Shown: positions 50,218 through 63,947, numbered from the stretch's first letter. The stretch is DNA of 64,000 bases from Deltaproteobacteria bacterium (GCA_947490345.1 CANLGL010000007.1:62001-126000); one strand, 5' to 3'. Notes: generated from the letters alone by a model not told the origin. Made by a program: numbers and translations.

Positions 50218-53001
50218 ATGCCCAAACCGCTAGTCATCGTCGAGTCGCCGACCAAGAAAAAGACCATCGAGCGCTTCCTCGGCAATGGCTACATGGTCGA
50301 GGCCAGCGTCGGGCACATCCGAGATCTCCCGGAGACGGCCAAGGATATTCCCGAGGATGTCAAGGCATCGGGGGTGCACCCGGACTTCGCGGTGAACATC
50401 GCGGAGGGCTTTCGCCCCTACTACGTCGTGTCGCCCAACAAAAAGCGCCAGGTGGCCGAGCTCAAGGCACTGCTCAAGGACGCCAGCGCAGTCTACCTCG
50501 CAACTGACGAGGATCGAGAAGGGGAAAGTATCTCCTGGCATCTTCGCGAGGTGCTGAACCCGAAGGTGCCGGTGCACCGGATGGTGTTTCACGAAATCAC
50601 GCCCGAGGCGATCCTCGCCGCGCTCGCCAACCCCCGCGACATCGACGAGAACCTTGTCGCAGCACAGGAAACGCGCCGCGTGCTGGACCGCCTGTACGGC
50701 TACGCCATCAGCCCCGTGCTGTGGCGCAAGATCCGCGGCGCCCGCAGCGCCGGGCGGGTTCAGTCCCCAGCGGTGAAGCTGCTGGTCGACCGGGAACGGG
50801 CGCGGATGGCGTTCCGTTCCGCCAACTACTGGGACGTCGAAGGCGCCTTCGGGGCAGGCGCTGGCGTGCTTCCGGGGAACCTCGCCGCGGTGGGCGGCCG
50901 TCGCATCGCTCGGGGGAAAGACTTCGACGAGACCACGGGGCGACTCTCCGACACCAAGGCCATGTTGTTGGACGAGGCCGCCTCCCGTGCGCTGGTGGCG
51001 CGGCTCACCGGTCGGCCGGCCCGCGTGGGTGGCGTAGAACAGAAACCTTGGAAAGAGCGTCCTTTCCCTCCATTCACCACGAGCACCCTTCAGCAGGAGG
51101 CGAACCGGAAGCTGCGGTGGACGGCCAAGCACACCATGCGGGTTGCCCAAGGCCTCTACGAGCGCGGCTGGATCACCTACATGCGCACCGACAGCGTGCA
51201 CCTGTCCGATCAGGCCATCACCGCCGCGCGCGCCAACATCCTCGGCCAATACGGGAAGGACTACCTGCCCGCCGAGCCGCGCCGCTACAAGAGCACCGCG
51301 AAGAACGCCCAGGAAGCCCACGAGGCGATTCGGCCCGCCGGCACGTCGTTCCGCTCGATCGACGAGGCCAGGGGCCAGATGGAGATCGACGAGGCGCGGC
51401 TCTACGAGCTCGTCTGGAAGCGCACGATGGCCTGCCAGATGGCCGACGCGTTCGGACAGCAGGTGAACATCGAGATCAACGTGGACGACGCCCGCTTCGG
51501 CGCCTCGGGTCGCACGATCACCTTCCCGGGCTTCCGTCGTGCCTATGTCGAAGGGAGTGACGATCCGGACGCGGAGTTGGCCGATCAGGAGCGCCTGCTC
51601 CCGGCGGTCACGGAAGGGCAGCTGCTCGACATCCGCTCGCTCACGCCCAAGGGGCACACGACGCAGCCGCCCGCCCGATTGACCGAGGCCACCCTGGTCA
51701 AAGAGCTCGAGCGCCTCGGAATCGGGCGCCCCAGCACCTACTCCGACATCATCGAGAAGATCGTCGATCGGTCCTACGCGTTCAAGCGCGGCAACGCGCT
51801 GGTGCCAACGCACCTGGCCCTATTGCTGACGGCCTTCCTCGAAGCCCAGCTCAACGACCTCGTGAGTTACGACTTCACCGCAAAGGTCGAAGATGACCTG
51901 GACCGGATCGCCGATGGCAACGGGGATCGAACCGCATTCTTGACCCGCTTCTACCTGGGTGATCAGGGGTTGAAGGTCCGGCTCGAGCAGGCCCTCGCGG
52001 CCGACAGCTCGGGGCTGTATCGGCTCCCCATCGCGGGGGACGACCCAGGTGCCATGCACGTCCGCGTCGGGCAGTATGGCCCCTACGTGACCAATGGTGA
52101 GGGCGCGACCGCCAACGTCCCCGAGGACATGGCTCCGGACGAGGTCACGGTCGAGTGGGCGCTACAGGCGCTGCAGAAGAAGGCGGCCGGTCCCGCGCTG
52201 GTCGGGGTCGATCCGCACGGCGTCTCGGTCTTCGTCATGGATGGACGCTTCGGGCCCTACGTGCAGCTCGGCGAAGCCAAAGGGAAGGAAAAACCGGCGC
52301 GGGCGTCGCTCCTGCCGGGGATGACGCCGACAACGCTGACGCTGGCCGATGCACTCGGGCTCCTTTCCCTGCCCCGCGTGGTGGGAAAGGACGCCGCTGG
52401 GGTCGATGTCGTGGCCAGCAACGGTCGCTTCGGGCCGTACGTGCGCCGGGGCGAAGACAGTCGGACCATTCCGCCAGAGCAAAGCGCGCTGGGCATCACC
52501 ATCGAGCAGGCCATCGCGCTTTTGGCGACCGAGCCGACTCGGCGCGGTGGCGCGCGATCCTCGCGACCGTCGGCCCTCCGCGAGCTCGGTGCGGACGCCG
52601 TTTCCGGAGGCATGGTCCGCATCATGGCGGGCCGGTTCGGCGCCTACGTGACCGATGGCGAGACCAACGCCACGATCCCGAAGGATGCCGCCACCGACGC
52701 GGTCACCCTGGCTGAGGCCTCCATCCTCTTGGCGCGCCGGCGCGAAGCGGCGCCCGCCCGCGGGAAGTCGCGTCGCAAGGGTGCTCGCCCAGCTAGCAAG
52801 GCCGCCGCGGCGACGCCGCGCACCCGCGCGGCCAAGGCGCCGGGGGCGGCTACCGCGCGCGCGCCAGCGAAGAAGAAGTCCGCAAAAGCGGTGAAAGCCC
52901 CGGCGAAAAAAGTAGCGTCCGCCGACAAGGCGCCTGTGGCGGCGGCGAAACCCAAGCGCGCCCCCGCCGCGACCGCCAAGAAGAAGCCCGCCGCGGACTG
53001 A
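50218..53001 (+). CDS. topA: DNA topoisomerase I
   Basis: This 927-residue type IA topoisomerase relaxes negative supercoils. The TOPRIM domain has LVIVESPTKKKTIERF (Glu9) and YLATDEDREGESISWHL (Asp97, Asp99, Glu101). The active Tyr321 lies in WITYMRTDSVHLS. Instead of Cys4 zinc fingers, the C-terminus has about four GRFGPYV/GRFGAYV repeats (topoisomerase C-terminal repeat type), then a ~90-residue Lys/Ala/Pro tail for DNA contact. The ATG at 50218 is the family start. It leads a run of five closely spaced genes. Confidence 0.97.
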   Translation: MPKPLVIVESPTKKKTIERFLGNGYMVEASVGHIRDLPETAKDIPEDVKASGVHPDFAVNIAEGFRPYYVVSPNKKRQVAELKALLKDASAVYLATDEDREGESISWHLREVLNPKVPVHRMVFHEITPEAILAALANPRDIDENLVAAQETRRVLDRLYGYAISPVLWRKIRGARSAGRVQSPAVKLLVDRERARMAFRSANYWDVEGAFGAGAGVLPGNLAAVGGRRIARGKDFDETTGRLSDTKAMLLDEAASRALVARLTGRPARVGGVEQKPWKERPFPPFTTSTLQQEANRKLRWTAKHTMRVAQGLYERGWITYMRTDSVHLSDQAITAARANILGQYGKDYLPAEPRRYKSTAKNAQEAHEAIRPAGTSFRSIDEARGQMEIDEARLYELVWKRTMACQMADAFGQQVNIEINVDDARFGASGRTITFPGFRRAYVEGSDDPDAELADQERLLPAVTEGQLLDIRSLTPKGHTTQPPARLTEATLVKELERLGIGRPSTYSDIIEKIVDRSYAFKRGNALVPTHLALLLTAFLEAQLNDLVSYDFTAKVEDDLDRIADGNGDRTAFLTRFYLGDQGLKVRLEQALAADSSGLYRLPIAGDDPGAMHVRVGQYGPYVTNGEGATANVPEDMAPDEVTVEWALQALQKKAAGPALVGVDPHGVSVFVMDGRFGPYVQLGEAKGKEKPARASLLPGMTPTTLTLADALGLLSLPRVVGKDAAGVDVVASNGRFGPYVRRGEDSRTIPPEQSALGITIEQAIALLATEPTRRGGARSSRPSALRELGADAVSGGMVRIMAGRFGAYVTDGETNATIPKDAATDAVTLAEASILLARRREAAPARGKSRRKGARPASKAAAATPRTRAAKAPGAATARAPAKKKSAKAVKAPAKKVASADKAPVAAAKPKRAPAATAKKKPAAD

Positions 53002-53004
53002 CCC

Positions 53005-53878
53005 ATGACCCCGCCCCCGCTCCGCGCCGCCCTCACGATGCTGGCCGCGTGCGGATGCTTCACGGTGATGTCCTTCGCGGTGGGGGCCGCGCACCACGGC
53101 GACCCCCAGCTCTCGAGCATCGCGAGCAGCGCCGTACGTTCCGCGGTCAACCTCGTGATCATCGTCATCATCGCGCGCGGCAGCCTCGCTCGCCTCGTCG
53201 GAGACCGCAGGCCCGCGCTCTGGCTTAGGGGCATTGCCGGCGCGATCGCGCTCCTGACCTACTTCGCGGCGCTCCCGCGGGTCGGGATTGGCGAAGCGGC
53301 CTTTCTCAACAACACCTCCGCGTTCTGGGTCGCGGCGCTCTCGCCGTGGCTTCTCGGCGAGCGTGCGCGGGGGTCCATCTGGATCGCCGTTGGCGCCTCG
53401 CTCATCGGCCTCGCACTCTTGGGGTGGCCACGCGACTCAGTACACGACGGCATCGGCCGGCTCCTCGGCGCCATCAGTGGCTTATCAGCCTCATTCGCCT
53501 ATCTTTCTGTGCGTCGGGCGTCCGGCACCAACGCGCCTGAGACGATCGTCTTCTATTTCATCGCGATGTCCTCCCTGCTGTGCATGGTGCTGGCGGCCAC
53601 GACCCCCGTGATCTGGCCAGACCAGGCTGCCACCTGGGCGTGGTTGTTCTTGGCCGGGTTGGCCGCGACCGGCGGACAGTACACGATGACCCGCGCGTAC
53701 CAGCTCGGAGAGGCCGCCCCGCTCGCGGCGCTGGCCACGGCGAGCCCGCTCCTGTCGGCATTGTCGGGCGTCGTCATCTTGGGTGAGCGACCCGACGGGC
53801 TGGCGTGGCTGGGGATGGGAGTGTTGGCGGTGGCAGGGGTCGGCCTGCCGCTTTGGGACGCCGGGTTAGGCCGAGCGC

Positions 53879-53895
<17 letters not shown>
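53005..53895 (+). CDS. EamA/DMT-family transporter
   Basis: This 296-residue protein has ten predicted helices in two EamA halves (for example AACGCFTVMSFAVGAAHHGD near the start, TGGQYTMTRAYQLGEAAPLA and LGERPDGLAWLGMGVLAVAG at the end). The second-half signature is the usual DMT form. It likely exports a metabolite; the substrate is unknown. It starts three bases after the topA stop and overlaps the next gene by 17 bases. Confidence 0.85.
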
Positions 53896-58149
<4,254 letters not shown>

Positions 58150-58150
<1 letters not shown>

Positions 58151-58968
58151 TATCCCGATCCTGGAAGCCAGCCGCTACGATCAAAACCGATGGTGAGGCC
58201 AAGCCACGCTTCATCCTGTCCGGTCAGCCGCCCGGTGTCCTCCGGCCCCGAACGCCCCACCGCAGCGAGCCGAAAGCGCTGCCCCGGCCTGGTTCGCAAG
58301 ACGACGCCAACCTGTCCGGCGACGGCCGGCTCCCACCCCGACTCCGCTGCCATTTGGAGGTCGAGCGCGACAAAGGGGGCGATCGACCAGGGGGCGATGA
58401 GCTCGCCCCCGAGCTGAGTCGCAAGCGGCTCTGCATCGCGTACATCATGAATCAACGCCCGAAAACCGCCGTAGACGCGACCTGGGCCGATGTCGCGACT
58501 CCCCAGGACGCGGAGCCACTCGCGGCTATAGGCTACGGCGTCGGGGAGCCCGCCCGCTTCAGCTAGCGCCCCGTCGGCCCAATGGGCGCTGGTGTGCGCA
58601 AGCTCCAACTGGGCGGACCACTCGCCGGACCGGACCGCGACCGGAAAACCGAAGGTTCCGTCGAAGGTCTCGAGGTTGAAGCGCAAGCTCGGCTCGGGGA
58701 AAAAGCCCATCCGCCCGACGGCCTCGACCCCGACGGAGACGCGCCAGGTGCCCGACCGGACCTCCACCACGGGAAAGTCCGCCCCGAGCGCCGCATCCAC
58801 GGCGAATCGGTCGTCCCATCGAAGCGTCACTGACGAGGCCGCAGCGTGGGTGTCCGCCACGGGGAGGGCGAAGAGCGGCTCCGGAAACACGACCCACTCC
58901 ATCGCGCTCATACCGCCCGACGCAGATTCGGATCGGATGATCGCCGTCGCGAACGCCGCGGCTGGCAA
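58150..58968 (-). CDS. Predicted outer-membrane protein (DUF1207-like)
   Basis: The protein has 272 residues from a TTG at 58968; the true start may be an ATG at 58911 or lie upstream as a signal peptide (LPAAAFATA looks like the end of one, but no ATG or GTG precedes it before a stop). Alternating strands (FAVDAALGADFPVVEVRSGT, WSAQLELAHTSAHWADGALA) and the segment SREWLRVLGSRDIGPGRVY resemble the DUF1207 family of outer-membrane proteins. It is coupled to the lipoprotein gene by TAATG. Function unknown. Confidence 0.55.
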
Positions 58969-59080
58969 GGCGGGGCCGACGGGCGTGTCGAGACACGTGA
59001 GGAGGTCCCAACGAAGCCAGGCGCGGCGGGCGCAGGCGAGGGCCGTCGCGAACGGCGAACGGAATCAAGCTCGGGCGGTA

Positions 59081-59767
59081 TCAAAGGCCGCCCCGCCGCA
59101 GGGCTTGCGCCGCGGCCAACACAAACGCTCGCACCGCCGGGGTTGGCGGCTGCACCCGCAAGACGTGGTCGCCGGGAAGCGGCCAGTTGTCGATCTCACC
59201 CTTCGCCCGCGAGCCCAACTGGACGAGCACGGTGCCGCCACGGGCGATCTCGACGTAGGCCACCCCGTCGAGGGCGGCGATGGTGTCGACAAGCTGGCCG
59301 GTCAGCGCCAGGGCACCGGCACGGTCCTCGGCCAGGACGGCAGCCTCGTAGAACTCCACCGCGCGCGCCACCTGATTCGCCTCGCGTGACTGCCTCGCGC
59401 GGACCAACGCCCCCTCCGCAACGCCGTACAGGTCGCGGAGCTTGAAGGGCTTGAGCACGAAATCGGCCGCGCCCAGGCGCAGGGCGGCGACGACGTGATC
59501 GACCGTGGCGTAGCCAGTCATGACCACGCCAGGCACGGGCGGTAGCCGCCGCGCGGCGTGCTTGATGAGCTCGAGTCCGTCGGTGTCGGGTAGCTTCAGG
59601 TCGGTCAGGATGAGCTGATAGCGGCCGGTGGACAAGAGGGCACGAGCCTCGCGACCATCGCGGGCGACATCGACCGTCCAGCCACGGCCGCGCAGGTACT
59701 CCGAGATCAGCTCAAGGATGGAGACCTCGTCGTCCACGACAAGCAGATGCGGCGCGGCTGCACTCAT
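59081..59767 (-). CDS. Response regulator with unknown output domain
   Basis: This 228-residue protein has an N-terminal receiver domain with the acidic pair VVDDE (residues 11-14), phosphoacceptor Asp56 (LILTDLKLPDTDGL), Thr in VVMTGYA and Lys in FVLKPFKLRDL. The output part (residues ~125-228; RAGALALTGQLVDTIAALDG, VAYVEIARGGTVLVQLG) is not a helix-turn-helix or an enzyme I recognise and may mediate protein contacts. No kinase gene is adjacent. It is divergent from the MXAN_5187-like gene 36 bases away. Confidence 0.88.
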   Translation of the reverse strand: MSAAAPHLLVVDDEVSILELISEYLRGRGWTVDVARDGREARALLSTGRYQLILTDLKLPDTDGLELIKHAARRLPPVPGVVMTGYATVDHVVAALRLGAADFVLKPFKLRDLYGVAEGALVRARQSREANQVARAVEFYEAAVLAEDRAGALALTGQLVDTIAALDGVAYVEIARGGTVLVQLGSRAKGEIDNWPLPGDHVLRVQPPTPAVRAFVLAAAQALRRGGL

Positions 59768-59803
59768 ACGTGGCGCATGGTATTCCTTGTGGGGGCACTT
59801 CGC

Positions 59804-60436
59804 ATGGCGCGCATTGAGCGGATGGACCAGAGCTTGCGCGGCCGCCTGGACGAGGTCGAGCAGAAGATATTCTTGCTGAAGATCACGTACGAGAAGTACT
59901 TCAGCGGACTCGAACGCGTGGAGCCCTACCGCGATCGCGAGGAGATGCGGAGGACGATCCGCGAGATCGCCGAATCGGGGATCAAGAACGCCACCCAGGC
60001 CTTCAAGTTTCAAGGACTCAAGGCGCGTTTCCAGATCTACGAGCTCTATTGGACCCGGAATCTCAAGATGATGGAGGCGGGCACACATCCCAAGATGCGT
60101 TTCCGCGCCGACAGCAAGGCCGCGGCGCGCGCGGCGATCGCGGCCGGTACGGCCGCCGAGGAACGCCTCTCGCCAGAGCAGGAGCTCGTCCTTCGCGAGC
60201 GCCAGGACCGGATGGAGCGCGAGGAGCGCGCCTACAAGCTTGTGTTCGACAAGTACATCGAGGCCCGGGCACGGTGCGGGCAGTCCACCGAGCTCGGTTT
60301 CGACGCCGTGCGGGAGGCGCTCGTCAAGCAAGTCCGGCAGATCAAGAGCACGTACAACGTGGAGAGTGTCAAGTTTCGGGTGGTGGTCGAGGACGGCAAG
60401 GCCAAGGTCAAGGCGGTTCCCCAGACGGCGCAGTAG
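59804..60436 (+). CDS. MXAN_5187-like C-terminal domain protein
   Basis: This 210-residue helical protein reads QKIFLLKITYEKYFSGLERV, ATQAFKFQGLKARFQIYELY (two helices that match the family named after Myxococcus MXAN_5187), then a helical spacer and the terminal RAYKLVFDKYIEARARCGQS with VKFRVVVEDGKAKVKAVP. Function is unknown; in myxobacteria the domain is found on signalling proteins. The ATG at 59804 is favoured; an upstream frame would add a hydrophobic stretch. It is a marker for a myxobacterial origin. Confidence 0.75.
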   Translation: MARIERMDQSLRGRLDEVEQKIFLLKITYEKYFSGLERVEPYRDREEMRRTIREIAESGIKNATQAFKFQGLKARFQIYELYWTRNLKMMEAGTHPKMRFRADSKAAARAAIAAGTAAEERLSPEQELVLRERQDRMEREERAYKLVFDKYIEARARCGQSTELGFDAVREALVKQVRQIKSTYNVESVKFRVVVEDGKAKVKAVPQTAQ

Positions 60437-60463
60437 CGCTGGTCATCGTCAGTAGCGCGCCAG

Positions 60464-60519
60464 GCGCCGCAGGCCCGAAACCGCAGGTTGGAGGCCGGAG
60501 GGCATGGCGCGGTAGGGGA
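60464..60519 (+). repeat. 56-bp dispersed structured repeat, copy 2
   Basis: This differs from copy 1 at only about three positions (GCGCCGCAGGCCCGAAACCG...GGCATGGCGCGG). It lies 27 bases after the stop of the MXAN_5187-like gene and runs into a strong hairpin. Confidence 0.8.
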
Positions 60520-60541
60520 AGGGGCCGCAGGCCCCTTCCCC
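60515..60541 (+). terminator. Perfect 12-bp hairpin after repeat copy 2
   Basis: GGGGAAGGGGCC (60515-60526) pairs with GGCCCCTTCCCC (60530-60541) around a GCA loop. It begins within the 3' end of the repeat, as at 40166. There is no downstream T-run, but the stem is very stable and it is likely to mark a transcript end. Confidence 0.65.
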
Positions 60542-60563
60542 TGTTGCATGATAGCCTCGCCCG

Positions 60564-60965
60564 GTGCTGCTGTGCCTCGTCTCGATCGTGCTCGCGGAGG
60601 AACCGCCGCTGGAGCTTCTTCCCGATGCTCCGCTGGCCGTGCTCCCTTTCGGAGTTGCGGAGTTCGCGTGGAAAAAGCCGGTCCGCGGCACCGTCTATGC
60701 AATCACGCAGGCCGTCGGCGCCGGGGTGGCGGTTTGGGGAGGCATCAGCCTGCCCATCGCCAGTGAGGCGGGGGACGAGGCCGCGGCCGAGTTGTACCAG
60801 ACGACGATGGGAGTCGGCGTCGGCGTGGCGGCGCTGTCCTACGCCGTGAGCGTGGTTGACGGGTCGCGACTTGCAGAGGCACGGGCACGTGCTGCGCGCG
60901 AGGCGAAAGCACGGCGGGAGGCGGTGCTGCGCTTCGACGGGGCGCTGGTGGCTGCGGCTCGATGA
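60564..60965 (+). CDS. Hypothetical small membrane protein
   Basis: The 133-residue protein has a short signal (MLLCLVSIVLAEE from GTG 60564), a segment PFGVAEFAWKKPVRGTVYAI that resembles periplasmic loops of DUF5683-like proteins, two hydrophobic stretches (QAVGAGVAVWGGISLPIA, MGVGVGVAALSYAVSVV) and an Arg/Ala-rich coiled tail (AEARARAAREAKARREAV). It overlaps the cyclic-nucleotide-binding gene by four bases, so it could be its membrane partner. Confidence 0.65.
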   Translation: MLLCLVSIVLAEEPPLELLPDAPLAVLPFGVAEFAWKKPVRGTVYAITQAVGAGVAVWGGISLPIASEAGDEAAAELYQTTMGVGVGVAALSYAVSVVDGSRLAEARARAAREAKARREAVLRFDGALVAAAR

Positions 60966-61954
60966 GCGATCGTCGCCTTTTCGAGCGGAGCGGCCTGCTC
61001 CACGGCCTCAGCGACGTCGATCGCGACGAGGCGATCACCGCGTTCAAAGCCTACGACCTGGGGCCGGGCGAGGAGCTCCTCGTCGAGGGCGAATCCGACC
61101 GCAGCCTGTGTTTCATCGTGGAGGGGCACCTCATCGCCACCCTCAGCGGCACCAAGATCGGGCGCATCGGCCCCGGGGAGACGGTCGGGGAGATGGCGAT
61201 GTTCGGCTCACTGTCGCGACGTGCCGCCACCGTTGTCTCGGAAAGCCATGTGCGAATGTTGCTCCTTGACGAGGAAGGGCTCCGGTTCATGCGCATGCGT
61301 GACAACCCGGTTGTGCAACGCCTGGAATCACAGGCCATGCGCACCATCGCCGCTCGGCTACGCGCCGCCGATGTACGCATTGGAGCCGTCGCCGACGGCG
61401 AGCTCATCCGCGAGCGCACCGGGCGTGGACTGTTGTCCCGCCTGGCGTCGAGCCTCGGTTTTGCCGGCCCCGCGCCCTCCACGCCGGCCCCGCGCGCCAG
61501 CGCCGTGCTCCGCAACACCCCCGGCTTCGCCACCCGCGACGACGGTGTTCTGGAGCGCCTCGCGGCGCGGTTCGCCCCGGTCCCCGTGCGCCAGGGCGAG
61601 GCGCTCATCAACCAGGGCGAGTACGGCGAGGACGCGTTCATCGTCGCGGAGGGGCGCGTGGCCGTGTATCGAACGGTCGACGAAGACCGGGCCGAGCGCA
61701 TTGCCCAGCTCGGCCCTGGGCATGTCGTCGGCGCCGTTGCGCTCGCCGACGCCGGTGGCCGTTCGGCGACGGTGCGCGCCATCCAACCGACCTGGGTTTT
61801 GCGCATCACCCACGACGCCTACCGCGAGCTGGAGGCCGATCTGGGCGCCGAGGGGCGCGCCTTCCGGCGCGGCATGACCGACGCGATGTCGGCGCAGCTG
61901 CGCTTGGCCAATGAACACCTCGTCCGGCTGTCGGGGCGCTGGGGGAACATCTAG
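60962..61954 (+). CDS. Tandem cyclic-nucleotide-binding protein
   Basis: This 330-residue protein has two CNB beta-roll domains (about 10-130 and 200-310). The first has a phosphate-binding cassette GETVGEMAMFGSLSRRAATV with the Glu and Arg that bind cyclic nucleotide. In the second, the corresponding segment is HVVGAVALADAGGRSATV, with Ala in place of Glu, so it is probably not a nucleotide binder. The linker is Ala/Pro-rich. There is no DNA-binding HTH, so it is not a CRP-type regulator. The ATG overlaps the upstream stop. Confidence 0.85.
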   Translation: MSDRRLFERSGLLHGLSDVDRDEAITAFKAYDLGPGEELLVEGESDRSLCFIVEGHLIATLSGTKIGRIGPGETVGEMAMFGSLSRRAATVVSESHVRMLLLDEEGLRFMRMRDNPVVQRLESQAMRTIAARLRAADVRIGAVADGELIRERTGRGLLSRLASSLGFAGPAPSTPAPRASAVLRNTPGFATRDDGVLERLAARFAPVPVRQGEALINQGEYGEDAFIVAEGRVAVYRTVDEDRAERIAQLGPGHVVGAVALADAGGRSATVRAIQPTWVLRITHDAYRELEADLGAEGRAFRRGMTDAMSAQLRLANEHLVRLSGRWGNI

Positions 61955-61972
61955 GGCGGCGCGGCGCCGCGA

Positions 61973-62028
61973 CCCCTACCGCGCCATTCCCTCCAGCCTC
62001 CAACCTGCGGTTCCCGGCCTGCGGCGCG
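61973..62028 (-). repeat. 56-bp dispersed structured repeat, copy 3 (inverted)
   Basis: This is the reverse complement of the unit at 40115 with a few changes (AACCGCAGGTTGGAGGC is conserved). It is 18 bases after the stop of the CNB gene but in the opposite orientation to the other two. No strong hairpin follows it. Confidence 0.78.
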
Positions 62029-62065
62029 TGTCGGGCGGTTGTCGCGAGCCGCCGGCGACGGTCCA

Positions 62066-62229
62066 TGAACCGAGGTCGATAGGATCCCCCGGATCATGGT
62101 CACTTCAGTTCATCGAACCCCACGATTCGTGAACCGAAGTCGGGAGGATCTGGGGGATCCTGCCCACTTCGGTTCAGGATCGTGAATCGAAGTCGGCAGG
62201 ATGTGGGGGATCCTGCTCACTTCAGTTCA
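62066..62229. repeat. Triple array of 47-bp palindromic units
   Basis: Units at 62066-62112, 62130-62176 and 62183-62229 are each exactly 47 bases. Unit 2 has arms TGAACCGAAGT and ACTTCGGTTCA with an inner AGGATC/GATCCT stem; units 1 and 3 have a few compensating or disrupting changes. Spacers are 17 and 6 bases. The array lies between the convergent CNB and PNGase F-like genes; the rest of 61955-62294 holds only the 56-bp repeat. Confidence 0.8.
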
Positions 62230-62294
62230 TGCCGCCTGTTCCGGGCGGGTGCCTGACCCGCAAGCGGCTATCGGCAAACGCCCGCCCCCTGAAC

Positions 62295-63947
62295 CTAATG
62301 GTAGGTGACCAACCACGCGTTGAGCACGATGGTGCCGGCCCCATCGGGCGGCGGCGCCTGGTCGTCGTACATGCCACGGTAGCCGACGACCGCCTCGCCA
62401 TCGGTGCCCACGTCGGCGGTGACGTCCACGTCGTAGGGCATCACGATCTGCCCAGGGCACCACCCGCCCCGGCCGTACCACCACGTCCCTGACTGGTTGG
62501 GCGTCATCTGGTTCTCGATCTGGTCGATGCAGCCGGTCGCGGTGCCTGCGGTGGTGAACTCCTGGAGATGGGTGCTGCCGTCGACGCTGAACTCATGCTG
62601 GTGGTTGCAGAACTCGGCACAGTTGTTCGCCTCCATGCCGTGCCCGCTGGTGACGGCCCAGAGTTGGACCTTCGCCGCGCCGGTGACGGGCACGCTCACC
62701 GAGACGCGAGCGTCGTTATAGGCGGCATTGAACGCACCTCCGGTTGCGACAAGCGTCGCCGTGCGCGGCTTGATGCCCTTGCCCTGGTCCGAGAAGCGCA
62801 ACTGCACGCGCGTCTCGGTGGGCTGGACGTTCCAGGACGGAGCCCAGCTCCATCGGAAGTTCCGGCTGCCACCCGCCAGCAGGTGCGGGAGCATCGGAGT
62901 CGCGTCGGCCACCCAGCGTGCTTCGCGGTGGTAGGTGGTGATGAAGCGGCTCAGCTCGATCCAGTTCTCCTCGTCGTCCTGGACGTAGAAATTGGCGATG
63001 TAGTCCCAGGCCCCGCAGTTGCCCTGCTCGCGGTCGCTGGCCTCCGGGCAGCGCATGTCGATGTCGATCTCGAAGGTGTCGAAGGTCTCCATCTCTGCGG
63101 CCGTCGGTAGCTCCCCGACCATGTCGGCGTACTCCGAGATGACCTCGCCGTTCCACAGTTGCACGACGGTCGGATCGACCTCGGCGTCCAGCGCGTCCTG
63201 GCGCGCCGCCTCCATGTTGAAGAACCGACTCTCCAGCGCCGCGAAGGCGAGGTTGTTCTGGAAGGGCCAGCCGCTGTTGCTGGAATCGGTGCGGGTGTTG
63301 TCGGCGAAGGAGCCCAAACCACGCAGACGCTGGTATCGATCGATACCCAGGCCGCCCTCCCCAATCCCGGTGCGGAGGACCTTTTTCAGCCACCCGTCGA
63401 GGTCCTTCGCCGGGACCGAGGCGACATGCAGGTGATCGGCCCACCACGTCGCATCATCGGCCTCCAACCGACCGAGTTGTTTGTCGACCTGCGCCAGTAT
63501 CTCGTCCCTGTTGGCATCCCCGACGTCGCCGTCGCTCATGGAAACGAAGAAATAATGGGTGTTGCGGGGCGACCCGGCGATCAGGTCATCCAGGTCCTTG
63601 GTCCAGATCGAGTCGGCAGCGGAGACCGTACGAAGGATGTCGTCCGGCACGAAGACGACGTTCTCGCAGCCAGTCCAGCGCTCGGAGAGCGTCCAGGTCT
63701 CGCCGTCGGTGAGCGGCACCGAGAAGTCCTCGGCGAGGTCGTGGCGAAGCTCCCCGTAGGGTCCGTCGGCGTTCCAGGGGTGGTGGGTGCCGAAGCCCTC
63801 GGCGGCGCACCACGCGGCGAGGTCGGTGCCGGTGTCGGCGGTGTCGCCCGCGGAGTCCGCGGCGCTGTCGCCCGATGGGTCGCCGGCGCTGTCGGTGGCG
63901 GGCGCGATGCAGCCCGTGGCGAGGAAGAGGAGGTCGAGCACGGGCAC
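62295..63947 (-). CDS. PNGase F-like secreted lipoprotein
   Basis: The 550-residue lipoprotein (VLDLLFLATGC from GTG 63947) has an Asp/Ser/Gly/Thr linker, a central alpha/beta region (VFVPDDILRTVSAADSIWTK ... HYFFVSMSDGDVGDANRDEI) and C-terminal jelly-roll parts like those of peptide-N-glycosidase F: CGAWDYIANFYVQDDEENWI, SRFITTYHREARWVAD and FRWSWAPSWNVQPTETRVQL. PNGase F cleaves N-glycans from asparagine, which in a predatory or saprophytic soil bacterium would be used on eukaryotic glycoproteins. Catalytic residues cannot be mapped by eye. The last ~50 bases of the window upstream show no gene. Confidence 0.7.
   Translation of the reverse strand: MPVLDLLFLATGCIAPATDSAGDPSGDSAADSAGDTADTGTDLAAWCAAEGFGTHHPWNADGPYGELRHDLAEDFSVPLTDGETWTLSERWTGCENVVFVPDDILRTVSAADSIWTKDLDDLIAGSPRNTHYFFVSMSDGDVGDANRDEILAQVDKQLGRLEADDATWWADHLHVASVPAKDLDGWLKKVLRTGIGEGGLGIDRYQRLRGLGSFADNTRTDSSNSGWPFQNNLAFAALESRFFNMEAARQDALDAEVDPTVVQLWNGEVISEYADMVGELPTAAEMETFDTFEIDIDMRCPEASDREQGNCGAWDYIANFYVQDDEENWIELSRFITTYHREARWVADATPMLPHLLAGGSRNFRWSWAPSWNVQPTETRVQLRFSDQGKGIKPRTATLVATGGAFNAAYNDARVSVSVPVTGAAKVQLWAVTSGHGMEANNCAEFCNHQHEFSVDGSTHLQEFTTAGTATGCIDQIENQMTPNQSGTWWYGRGGWCPGQIVMPYDVDVTADVGTDGEAVVGYRGMYDDQAPPPDGAGTIVLNAWLVTYH

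Noticed and set aside
62066-62229. CRISPR array
   Set aside because: Only three units, each a long palindrome, with unequal short spacers (17 and 6 bases) and no cas genes.
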